Part shown: in pieces, positions 1-6,932 of the stretch
Layout: every line of letters starts with the position of its first letter
Numbering within the stretch: position 1 is the stretch's first letter
Source of the DNA: an uncultured Clostridia bacterium
GTDB taxonomy: Bacteria > Bacillota > Clostridia > RUG12999
Reading direction: 5' to 3'
DNA length: 6,932 nucleotides
Assembly (NCBI GenBank): GCA_938005345.1
Contig: CALLNG010000550.1
Span: 1-6,932 of the forward strand
Made by a program: the position numbers and the translations under genes
Notes under the pieces: generated by a model
Told to the model about the DNA's origin: nothing
Database searches by the model: none
The model's input: the letters and a program-made list of their open reading frames with translations, nothing else

Positions 1-3000
1 GCCTTGGCGGCCTGGGATTTTGGTTTTATTACCAAGGAACGGATGGTGCTTTTTTTGCAGCGTATTGCCGGAACGGTGGACCGGCTGGAAAAATGGAAGG
101 GGCACCTTTACAACTGGTACGATACCAAGACGTTGAATACTTTAGCGCCCCGCATGATTTCTACTGTGGACAGCGGAAATTTGGCAGGAGATTTGCTGGC
201 GCTGGCACAAGGGCTGCGGGAAGCGGCCCAAAGACCACTGTTGGAGGAACAAAAACTGAGACAAGGGTTGCTGGCGGTAGTGGAGCTATTGGAGCAAGAC
301 GGCGCAGCGGTGGAGATGGAAGCGTTGGAAGTGGCGGCATGGCCGAGGTTTTTAGAGCGGCTAGCACGGCAGATCGATGGTAAAGAAGGTTCCCCCTGGT
401 GGAAAGCCTGCAAAAATCAGCTGCTGGATATTCAGCGCAGCACGGAAAAAGACAATGTTCAGCAAGTAAATCGGGATTGTTTAGCATTGGCAGATTGGGC
501 GGATAAACTGGCAGACGATATGAATTTTCAGCCGCTCTATGACAGCAAGAGAAAACTGTTTGCCATTGGATATCAGGCGGAGGAAGAAAAGTGTACGCCT
601 TCCTATTATGACCAGTTGGCGTCTGAGGCACGTCAGACAAGTTTTGTAGCAGTAGCAAAGGGAGATGTGCCGGTGGAGCATTGGCAGCAGCTTGCCCGCG
701 TTCCGCTGTGCAGCGGTGGAAAAAAGGGCCTGGCCTCCTGGTCCGGCACCATGTTTGAATACTATATGCCGCGGCTGCTTATGCGCAATATACCCAATAG
801 CATTTTCAGCCACACCTATGACTATGTGTTGGAATGCCAGAAACAGTATGCGCGGGAGCGCGGCATACCATGGGGAATGTCAGAATCTGCCTATGCCAAA
901 TTTGATCAGCAGTGGCATTACCAATATTATGCGTTTGGAGACCCCAAACTGGCATTGAAAAGCGGACAAGGAACCGAACCAGTGATTGCACCGTATGCAG
1001 TACAGCTGGCCCTCATGGAGGACGCACAAGGTGCGCTGCAAAATTTGAAATGGCTGGAAAAATTGGGCGCATGCGGACGGTATGGCTTTTATGAATCGGT
1101 AGATTGGACGCCACACCGGCAGCTGCGGGGCCGGAAGCATACCGTTGTAAAAAGCTACATGGTTCACCATATTGGAATGGGGTTGCTGGCGGTTCATGAC
1201 GTGTTGCAATCCCACCTGATGCAGGAACGGTTTTTACGCGATGTGCGAATTGCCTCCGTGGATTATTTACAGCAGGAGAGGATGGTAGAAATGGTAAAAC
1301 AACCAAATCATATGCCGGAACTGGCAAAACCCAGCGTGCAAATGGAATTTCAGGAAGCGGCCAGTGTGCGCACGATTACCACTGCCAGGCAGGATGTGCC
1401 GGATGTGCAGCTTTTGTCCAACAGCATGTTCAGCACACTAGTAGACAGTAGCGGCGGTGGATATACAAGGGCGGGCGACGTCATGTTGACACGGTTTCGC
1501 GCGCTTGGCGGCAGTCCGCCTTATGGTACGTTTTTTTACGTTCAGGAGAAGGAGCAGCGGGTGTGGAGCCCAACGCCTTTTCCCGTGGGAAATGCGCAAA
1601 TGCTGCAAACGGTTTTTCAGTCGCATATGGCGCTGTTTCAGGCGCGGGCAAACGGTATCATCAGTACCTATGAAATCACAGTATCGCCAGAGGATCCGCT
1701 GGAGGTGCGGAAACTGACACTACAAAATGAGACAGACCAGCAAAGAATGCTGGAGATTACCAGTTATGTTGAACCTTGTATGATGCGGCAACAAGCGGAT
1801 GTGGCACATATGGCGTTCGGGAAGCTATTTGTTCACACGCAGTATGAGCAGGAGCAGTACATGCTGCTGGCGGAGAGACGGCCGAGGGAGCCGGAGGAAC
1901 AGCCTCTGTTTTTGTTTCACAAGCTCTGCGCGCCGGGAACAGTGCGCCATGTTACGTTTGAAACGTCACGGGAGCGGTTTATTGGACGCTGCCGCAGTTT
2001 ACACAATCCAGCCGCCATGGAGCAATCACTCAGTGGTACGCAGGGAGCAGCGGTTGATCCCTGTCTGGCACTGCGGTGTGAAGTGGTACTTCCTGCAAAG
2101 AAAACAGTAACACTGTATTATGTGACGGGGAGCGTGCGCAGCGTGGAAGAGGTGCAGCGGATTGCCCGTAAAACCCAATATAGTGTTTTCCTGCAAACCG
2201 TATTTGAACGGAGCCTAGCAAGAAGCAACGTGGTGCGCGCCCATTTGCATTTACAAGAGAAAGAAGAAATACAGGCAATGCAACTGCTGCAACGGGTGTT
2301 ATACCCTGTGCCGCAAACGGAAAATCAAGACCAACAAGAGGAAAATAAGTTGGGACAATCTGCCTTGTGGCGTTTGGGCATCTCAGGGGATATGCCCATC
2401 GTGCTATGCCGGGTAGCGGAGGAAGCACAACTGCCGCAGGTACTGCTGAAAATTCATGCCTTTTGGCATTTGCGCGGGTTTTCCTGTGATCTAGTGTTTT
2501 TATTTGAAGCCTTGAGGAAAGGGGCAGATGCGAAAGAGGAACACGTACGCAGCTGGGCGCGGCAGACACATAGCCAGGAACAAATGCAACGGCCCGGCGG
2601 GATATATTTCTGCCGAAAGGAGACGCTGCAGGGCGGGGAGGAACGGCTGCTCCATACCGTGGCACGTATTGTGCTCGATGGCGGAAAATCTCTAGCAGTA
2701 CAGCTGGAACTACCAGAGGAAACGCCTAAAACACCATCGCCGCAACTGCCGGGCGGTGTGATGGAAGAAGAGCGGCCGCCACTCAAATTTTGGAATGGAT
2801 ACGGCGGGTTTGACGAATCGTCAGGAGAATATGTGATCCATCTAGAGGAAGGGCAAAACACGCCGCTTCCGTGGGTGAATGTCATTGCGGGGAAAAAGCT
2901 GGGGTTTCTTGCCAGTGATAGCGGCAGCGGATTTACGTATGCGTATAATAGCAGGGAATATAAACTCACGCCATGGAGCAATGATTTTGTCACAGACCCA

Positions 3001-5058
3001 TCCGGGGAATGGTTGTCTATTCGGGACTGTACACAGGGCAATAGCTGGAGTGTGACACACCAGCCGCTGCGCAGTGCGGGGCCATACCAAATACGTCACG
3101 GATTTGGCTATACCGTGTACCAGCATGACGCCTATGAGATAACGGGAGAGCTGACCGTATTTGCCGCCGTAGACCAACCAGTTAAAATCAGCTTGCTGAA
3201 GCTGGGGAACACCGGGAAGCAACAGCGCAGCCTGGATGTATGCTACCATGTCATCCCAGTTTTGGGCGTGAGCGAAGAGGAGACAGGACGCTATTTGCAA
3301 GCGAAACTGCAACAAGACCTCATTTTGGTACGCAATACGTATCCGTCCGCAATGCCGGAAGAACAGATGTTTATCAGTGCGCCAGGAGCAGCGGCCATGG
3401 AAGGGCGGCAGGCGCGCTGCCTTTGCTTAACGCTGACAAAGCATGTGGAACTGCAACCGGGCGAAACGGTGACGCTGCCATATGTCATGGGATGTGGAGA
3501 CAGCGCGCGGGGGTGTTTGTTTTTGCAGGAGAAGGCATGGAAACAAGAGTGGCAGCACGTACAGAGGTTTTGGCAAGAGGTGCTGGGGAAAGTGCGTGTT
3601 GAAACGCCGGATGACGGAATCAACCTATTAGTGAATGGACGGCTGCTATACCAGACATATGCAGCACGTATGCTAGCGCGCAGCGGGTTTTATCAGACTA
3701 GTGGTGCATTTGGATTCCGGGACCAGTTGCAAGATAGCCTTGCTATGTTATACGGAAATGAAGAGTTGTGTAAAAAACAAATTCTAAAACATGCATCGAA
3801 ACAGTTTGAAGAAGGAGATGTGCAACACTGGTGGCATGATAGTTTGGAAGGAGATACCGCCACCAGCCGGGGCATTCGGACCAAATTCAGTGACGATTTG
3901 GTTTGGCTGGCCTATGCGACAGCGCAATATGTCAAGAAAACAGGCGATACTTCCTTGCTGCAGCAGCAGGTGCCATTTTTATCCGATATCCCGTTGGACA
4001 AGGAAGCGGAGCGGTATGGGCTGGCTACGGTCAGCGAAAAAAAGGCGGATCTTTATACCCACTGCAAACTGGCACTGGACCGCGCTTTGCGTTATGGCAG
4101 CCATGGACTGCCGCTGATGGGCAGCGGTGATTGGAATGATGGTATGAACCGGGTGGGCAGTGGTGGAAAAGGAGAGAGTGTTTGGCTGGGATTTTTCCTA
4201 GTGAAAACCTTGCAGGAATTTTTACCGCTGTGTCAGGCCAGGTGGGATACAGAGGCAGAGAAACGGTACCAGACGGAGCTGGACCATTTGCAGCAGGCAC
4301 TGCGCCAGAATGCCTGGGATGGACGGTGGTTTTTACGCGCCTATTTTGATGACGGGCAGCCGCTGGGAAGTCACCAAAATGAGGAGTGCAAGATTGATAT
4401 CATTGCGCAAAGCTGGGCAGTGATTTCTGGCACGGCTGGGCCAGACAAGGCGCGGGAAGCCATGGAACAAGCAGAAAAGCATTTGGTAGACCGGGAGCAT
4501 CAGCTGATCCGCCTACTCACACCCGCATTCGACAAAGCGCCGATGGACCCCGGATATATCAAAAGTTACCTGCCAGGCGTGCGGGAAAACGGCGGGCAGT
4601 ATACGCATGGCGCCATCTGGTATGCATGGGCCTGGGCGTTGCTGGGCGACCGGGGAAAAACCGAGGAGATGGTGCAGTTGCTTAGCCCCATCAACCATGG
4701 ACGCACGCGGGAGGAAATAGAGCGGTACCGGACAGAACCTTATGCGGTAGCAGCCGATATTTATTCGGCAGAAGGGCAGCAGGGACGCGGTGGTTGGAGC
4801 TGGTATACCGGAGCGGCGGGATGGATGTATTCCCTGCTGGTGGAAATGGTGTTAGGCTTCCACAAGGAGGGCGACTTGCTTCGTATTCAGCCGGTAATAC
4901 CAAACGAATGGGAGACATTCCGCATTACATTTTTGTATGGAACCGCAACCTATGACATTACCGCAGTCAACAAAGCAGGAAAAGCGCAGCCAATCCGCCT
5001 ACAAGATGATGGAAAGACCCATCACATTACGGTGTATATTGGAGAAAAAGAAGAATAG
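1..5058 (+). CDS. Cyclic beta-1,2-glucan synthase-type protein, C-terminal part (GH189-like plus GH94 domains), 5'-partial
   Basis: This is the C-terminal part of a very large NdvB/ChvB/Cgs-family protein. Known members polymerise UDP-glucose into beta-1,2-glucan with a membrane GT84 half, cyclise it with a middle domain, and trim chain length with a GH94 phosphorylase domain. The frame is open from base 1, so the TTG at 4 is only the first start-like codon; family members reach about 2,700-2,900 residues, and the polymerase half must lie upstream. Counting that TTG as residue 1, HLYNWYDT and STVDSGNLAG mark the linker (about 35-60). The glycoamylase-like (GH189-type) domain spans about 200-425, with SGTMFEYYMP, WGMSESAY (E294), GRYGFYES (E364) and HHIGMG. 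Beta-sandwiches lie at about 455-700 and 920-1190, separated by a helical region with a Q/E/N-rich stretch near 775-787. The GH94 barrel covers about 1200-1600, with GAFGFRDQ and SGDWNDG; D1379 is the expected general acid. WYTGAAGW (T1602, G1603) is the expected phosphate site. No membrane segment, frameshift or missing key motif is visible. A GH94-only glucan phosphorylase is less likely because the cyclase-type domain is present. Confidence 0.9.
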   Translation, partial: ALAAWDFGFITKERMVLFLQRIAGTVDRLEKWKGHLYNWYDTKTLNTLAPRMISTVDSGNLAGDLLALAQGLREAAQRPLLEEQKLRQGLLAVVELLEQDGAAVEMEALEVAAWPRFLERLARQIDGKEGSPWWKACKNQLLDIQRSTEKDNVQQVNRDCLALADWADKLADDMNFQPLYDSKRKLFAIGYQAEEEKCTPSYYDQLASEARQTSFVAVAKGDVPVEHWQQLARVPLCSGGKKGLASWSGTMFEYYMPRLLMRNIPNSIFSHTYDYVLECQKQYARERGIPWGMSESAYAKFDQQWHYQYYAFGDPKLALKSGQGTEPVIAPYAVQLALMEDAQGALQNLKWLEKLGACGRYGFYESVDWTPHRQLRGRKHTVVKSYMVHHIGMGLLAVHDVLQSHLMQERFLRDVRIASVDYLQQERMVEMVKQPNHMPELAKPSVQMEFQEAASVRTITTARQDVPDVQLLSNSMFSTLVDSSGGGYTRAGDVMLTRFRALGGSPPYGTFFYVQEKEQRVWSPTPFPVGNAQMLQTVFQSHMALFQARANGIISTYEITVSPEDPLEVRKLTLQNETDQQRMLEITSYVEPCMMRQQADVAHMAFGKLFVHTQYEQEQYMLLAERRPREPEEQPLFLFHKLCAPGTVRHVTFETSRERFIGRCRSLHNPAAMEQSLSGTQGAAVDPCLALRCEVVLPAKKTVTLYYVTGSVRSVEEVQRIARKTQYSVFLQTVFERSLARSNVVRAHLHLQEKEEIQAMQLLQRVLYPVPQTENQDQQEENKLGQSALWRLGISGDMPIVLCRVAEEAQLPQVLLKIHAFWHLRGFSCDLVFLFEALRKGADAKEEHVRSWARQTHSQEQMQRPGGIYFCRKETLQGGEERLLHTVARIVLDGGKSLAVQLELPEETPKTPSPQLPGGVMEEERPPLKFWNGYGGFDESSGEYVIHLEEGQNTPLPWVNVIAGKKLGFLASDSGSGFTYAYNSREYKLTPWSNDFVTDPSGEWLSIRDCTQGNSWSVTHQPLRSAGPYQIRHGFGYTVYQHDAYEITGELTVFAAVDQPVKISLLKLGNTGKQQRSLDVCYHVIPVLGVSEEETGRYLQAKLQQDLILVRNTYPSAMPEEQMFISAPGAAAMEGRQARCLCLTLTKHVELQPGETVTLPYVMGCGDSARGCLFLQEKAWKQEWQHVQRFWQEVLGKVRVETPDDGINLLVNGRLLYQTYAARMLARSGFYQTSGAFGFRDQLQDSLAMLYGNEELCKKQILKHASKQFEEGDVQHWWHDSLEGDTATSRGIRTKFSDDLVWLAYATAQYVKKTGDTSLLQQQVPFLSDIPLDKEAERYGLATVSEKKADLYTHCKLALDRALRYGSHGLPLMGSGDWNDGMNRVGSGGKGESVWLGFFLVKTLQEFLPLCQARWDTEAEKRYQTELDHLQQALRQNAWDGRWFLRAYFDDGQPLGSHQNEECKIDIIAQSWAVISGTAGPDKAREAMEQAEKHLVDREHQLIRLLTPAFDKAPMDPGYIKSYLPGVRENGGQYTHGAIWYAWAWALLGDRGKTEEMVQLLSPINHGRTREEIERYRTEPYAVAADIYSAEGQQGRGGWSWYTGAAGWMYSLLVEMVLGFHKEGDLLRIQPVIPNEWETFRITFLYGTATYDITAVNKAGKAQPIRLQDDGKTHHITVYIGEKEE

Positions 5059-5095
5059 CATAAAGCCACCGGTTTTCCGGTGGCTTTATGCTATT
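5054..5095. terminator. Bidirectional intrinsic terminator hairpin between convergent genes
   Basis: A perfect inverted repeat pairs 5054-5072 with 5077-5095 (19 bp) around a four-base TTTT loop (AAAA on the other strand). The GC-rich core next to the loop is GCCACCGG/CCGGTGGC, flanked by AAA and TTT, so either transcript gives a strong stem followed by UUU. The stem contains the TAG stop (5056-5058) of the upstream plus-strand gene and ends 16 bases from the stop of the minus-strand gene (5112-5114). Neither side has a long uninterrupted U-tract: the plus-strand tail is TTTATGCTATT and the minus-strand tail is TTTATGCTATTCTTCTTTTT. Termination in both directions is inferred from the symmetry and the tail-to-tail placement. 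The rest of the gap (5096-5111) is A-rich with no other recognisable signal. Confidence 0.85.
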
Positions 5096-5111
5096 AAAAA
5101 AATGTTTGCTG

Positions 5112-6167
5112 TTAGATGGAAACAGGAATCACCTTGTTTTCCTTGGAGGAAGCAAAAGAGGCCTCCATCACGCGCATCACGCGCATGGCTTCCGCCGGGT
5201 CTACCAGCGGCTTGCCGTTGCCTTCCATGGCGTCAGCCAGTGCGCGGTAAGTCTGAGAATAATCGGTTGTGGGTTCCTCCAGTTTGATTTCCTCTATGGT
5301 GTGTTTGGGACGCGGTGCCATGGTTTTGGTAGGACCTGCCTTGGTGTAGACAATATCTTCCTCCCATTGCATTTCTGTCTCTTTGGCACGCACCACAGTG
5401 CCGTTGCAGTTCCAGTCCGGAATGAGCAGTGTCCCTTTATCTCCACTGACATGCCAGCGTGGTAGTTCAATAAAGGTACAGGTGCTAACTTCCACCAGCG
5501 CGGTGATACCGTCTTCAAACTCCAAAAACAGCTTAAAGCAGTCATCCACATCCTTGTAATGGATGGAATACATTTTGCAGTAAACGGATGTGACTTTCTG
5601 GGGGAGCATCATCATAATTTGGTCAATCAAATGAACGCCCCAGTCCAGCATCATGCCGCCGCCAGCGACGGGATATTGCCGCCAGCCTTCCGGAATGCCG
5701 CGCGCACCCTGGACACGGGATTCAATGCTAAACAGGCGGCCCAGAAGTTGATCCTGCATCGCTGCTTTTTTTACCATGAGATAATCAATATCCATGCGGC
5801 GGTTTTGATGCACAGTAAAAATTTTTCCAGCCTGTTTTGCAGCGTCTATAATATCAGAGAGTTCCTCACTATGGATAGTGACGGGCTTTTCGCAAATCAC
5901 ATTTTTCCCGCGCCGCAGTGCCTCAATGCATAGGTCGCGGTGAAAATTGTTCGGCGTTGCCACCAGAACAAGTTCGATGTCATCGTTGCTTAATAGCGCG
6001 TCCATGCTTTCATAAGTGGTATAACCTTCCGCGCGTGCCGCTTCCATCCGGTTCGGGGCAATGTCATATACCCCTAAAATATCCATTCTATCTTTTGGAA
6101 TAATGGACCGGGCGTGATGGCTGCCCATGCCGCCAAATCCAATGATTCCCATTCCATGACGGTTCAT
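5112..6167 (-). CDS. Gfo/Idh/MocA-family NAD-dependent sugar oxidoreductase
   Basis: This is a cytoplasmic dehydrogenase of the Gfo/Idh/MocA family (351 residues, a normal full length), which oxidises or reduces a hydroxyl of a sugar, inositol or glycoside using NAD(P). The N-terminal Rossmann fold shows GFGGMG (residues 10-15). An acidic residue ends the second strand (D35 in GVYD), which favours NAD over NADP. ATPNNFH follows, then the family hallmark EKP (93-95), whose lysine is usually catalytic. The C-terminal alpha/beta domain carries GGGMMLDWGVHLID (169-182); its D175 and H179 match the conserved substrate and catalytic positions. I chose the ATG at 6167 because AGGG lies 7 bases upstream and the Rossmann fold then starts at a normal distance. 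An in-frame ATG at 6188 would add seven residues (MERQGKN) but has no clear ribosome site. The isomerase stop lies just upstream, so the two are probably co-transcribed. The substrate is unknown; inositol, glucose-type sugars and 3-keto-glycoside chemistry are all possible. Confidence 0.92.
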   Translation of the reverse strand: MNRHGMGIIGFGGMGSHHARSIIPKDRMDILGVYDIAPNRMEAARAEGYTTYESMDALLSNDDIELVLVATPNNFHRDLCIEALRRGKNVICEKPVTIHSEELSDIIDAAKQAGKIFTVHQNRRMDIDYLMVKKAAMQDQLLGRLFSIESRVQGARGIPEGWRQYPVAGGGMMLDWGVHLIDQIMMMLPQKVTSVYCKMYSIHYKDVDDCFKLFLEFEDGITALVEVSTCTFIELPRWHVSGDKGTLLIPDWNCNGTVVRAKETEMQWEEDIVYTKAGPTKTMAPRPKHTIEEIKLEEPTTDYSQTYRALADAMEGNGKPLVDPAEAMRVMRVMEASFASSKENKVIPVSI

Positions 6168-6174
6168 ATTCTTT

Positions 6175-6178
6175 CCCT
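6175..6178 (-). promoter_or_regulatory. Shine-Dalgarno site deciding the oxidoreductase start
   Basis: On the minus strand AGGG, within AGGCAGGGAAAGAAT, sits 7 bases before the ATG at 6167. The alternative ATG at 6188 directly abuts the TAA stop of the upstream gene (6191-6189) and is preceded by ACTGGGCGTAA, which lacks a good purine-rich site at the right distance. The ribosome site therefore favours 6167. Translational coupling from the upstream stop to 6188 cannot be excluded. Confidence 0.55.
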
Positions 6179-6188
6179 GCCTTTCCAT

Positions 6189-6932
6189 TTACGCCCAGTA
6201 CATTTCACCGACGCCTTCAAAAATCAATACATCTTTCAAAAAGGCAATGGCTTTTTCCAAGCCCTCTTTGCCTGTCATCAGTCCATCTTCGTGTTCAATG
6301 CTCAGCGCGCCGTCATAGCCAATCATGCGCAGGGTACTGACAACGTCTTTCCAGAATCCCGCGTCATGCCCATAGCCGACTGTGCGGAACAGCCAAGAAC
6401 GTTCCAGTTCGCGGCTGAAATGTTTGGTATCCAGCACGCCATTGACCGCCGTGTTGATTGGGTCAATTTTGGTATCTTTCGCATGAAAATGGTAGATAGC
6501 ACCTTTTAGCGCGCGCAGCGCAGCGGGGATATCAATACCCTGCCAAACCAGGTGGCTGGGGTCAAAGTTTGCGCCAATCACATCGCCAACAGCGGCACGC
6601 AATTTCAGCAGCGTTTCTGGGTTGTACACACAGAAGTTGGGGTGCAGTTCAAATGCAATTTTGGATACGCCGTGCTCCTTGACGAAAGCAGCCATTTTGG
6701 TCCAGTAAGGAATCAGCACATCGTTCCATTGATACTCCAAAATTTTCTGCGCATCATCCGGCCAGGGAGCAACCACCCAGTTGGGGTTCTGAGAATTCGG
6801 ACAGTCACCGGGGCAGCCGGAAAAACCAACTACCGTATCTACGCCCAGTTGTTCTGCCAGCAAAACGGCTTTTTCAAATTGGTCGTGATAGGACTGTGCC
6901 ACCTCTTTTTGTGGATGAACTGGGTTACCATG
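6189..6932 (-). CDS. Sugar phosphate isomerase/epimerase family TIM-barrel protein, 5'-partial
   Basis: This is the C-terminal 247 residues of a xylose isomerase-like TIM-barrel protein (AP endonuclease family 2 fold), a cytoplasmic, usually divalent-metal-dependent enzyme group acting on sugars or keto-sugars. The frame stays open to the window edge, reading HGNPVHPQKEVAQ before the GTG at 6902. That GTG is therefore an internal valine codon, and the true start lies outside, probably 60-80 residues further upstream judging from family length. Counting the edge codon as residue 1, FSGCPGD lies at 37-43. AFELHP supplies E95, NFDPSHL D124, YHFHAKD H150 and SIEHED E213; these match the Glu-Asp-His-Glu metal-ligand pattern of D-tagatose 3-epimerase-like enzymes. 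The C-terminus ends GEMYWA. The next gene follows without a gap (TAA directly before an ATG), indicating an operon with the oxidoreductase. The specific reaction (isomerisation, epimerisation or elimination on a keto-sugar) cannot be determined from sequence alone. Confidence 0.88.
   Translation of the reverse strand, partial: HGNPVHPQKEVAQSYHDQFEKAVLLAEQLGVDTVVGFSGCPGDCPNSQNPNWVVAPWPDDAQKILEYQWNDVLIPYWTKMAAFVKEHGVSKIAFELHPNFCVYNPETLLKLRAAVGDVIGANFDPSHLVWQGIDIPAALRALKGAIYHFHAKDTKIDPINTAVNGVLDTKHFSRELERSWLFRTVGYGHDAGFWKDVVSTLRMIGYDGALSIEHEDGLMTGKEGLEKAIAFLKDVLIFEGVGEMYWA

Noticed and set aside
4..6. TTG as the true start of the glucan synthase gene
   Set aside because: The frame is open to base 1, the residues here already match the middle of the family, and no ribosome site is visible, so the gene is truncated by the window edge.
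2290..2370. The Q/E/N-rich stretch in the glucan synthase as a possible insertion or frameshift scar
   Set aside because: The reading frame is intact and the expected family motif (LWRLGISGDMPIVL) resumes right after it, so it is best read as a variable inter-domain linker.
2030..2665. A 211-codon open frame on the minus strand opposite the glucan synthase gene
   Set aside because: It lies entirely antisense to a strongly supported domain-rich gene, its translation is low-complexity P/R/A/S-rich with no recognisable motif, and there is no supporting operon context.
2454..3315. Two overlapping minus-strand open frames (195 and 157 codons) opposite the second beta-sandwich
   Set aside because: They overlap each other and the real gene and show no family motif; they are explained as shadows of plus-strand codon bias.
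5559..5933. A 124-codon plus-strand open frame opposite the oxidoreductase
   Set aside because: It is antisense to the conserved Gfo/Idh/MocA coding sequence, including the EKP and GGGxxxDxGxH regions, and has no recognisable domain.
1..6932. Search for tRNA/rRNA genes, CRISPR arrays, insertion sequences, direct repeats and riboswitches
   Set aside because: Nearly all of the window is accounted for by three conserved coding genes; the only strong inverted repeat noticed is the terminator at 5054-5095, and no repeated spacer pattern or transposase is seen.

Overview
The window (6,932 bases) is densely coding. It holds three protein genes and one short intergenic gap, and two of the genes run off the window edges. 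I see no rRNA, tRNA, CRISPR array, insertion sequence, attachment site or origin. Base composition looks moderate and even across all three genes. The protein families and sequence style suggest a Firmicutes/Clostridia-type bacterium, possibly from an anaerobic gut or environmental setting. That placement is an inference from sequence character alone, with no marker gene to confirm it.

Positions 1-5058 (+) carry the C-terminal ~1,685 residues of a giant cyclic beta-1,2-glucan synthase-type protein (NdvB/ChvB/Cgs family). The visible order is a linker, a glycoamylase-like cyclisation/transglycosylation domain (GH189 type), a first beta-sandwich, an inter-domain helical region, a second beta-sandwich, and a GH94 phosphorylase-type (alpha/alpha)6 catalytic barrel with its C-terminal cap. 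The expected membrane-embedded GT84 polymerase half would lie upstream, outside the window.

Positions 5054-5095 hold a near-perfect 19-bp hairpin with a 4-base loop. It sits between the convergent genes, contains the stop codon of the glucan synthase gene, and probably acts as a bidirectional terminator.

Positions 5112-6932 (-) carry two closely linked genes transcribed toward the glucan synthase. The upstream one is a TIM-barrel sugar phosphate isomerase/epimerase, cut by the right window edge. The downstream one is a Gfo/Idh/MocA-family NAD-dependent sugar oxidoreductase. This pairing is typical of pathways that oxidise a sugar or glycoside to a keto intermediate and then isomerise, epimerise or eliminate it. 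The exact substrate cannot be read from the sequence. A functional link to the glucan synthase is possible, but only their adjacency supports it, and the convergent orientation argues against co-transcription.
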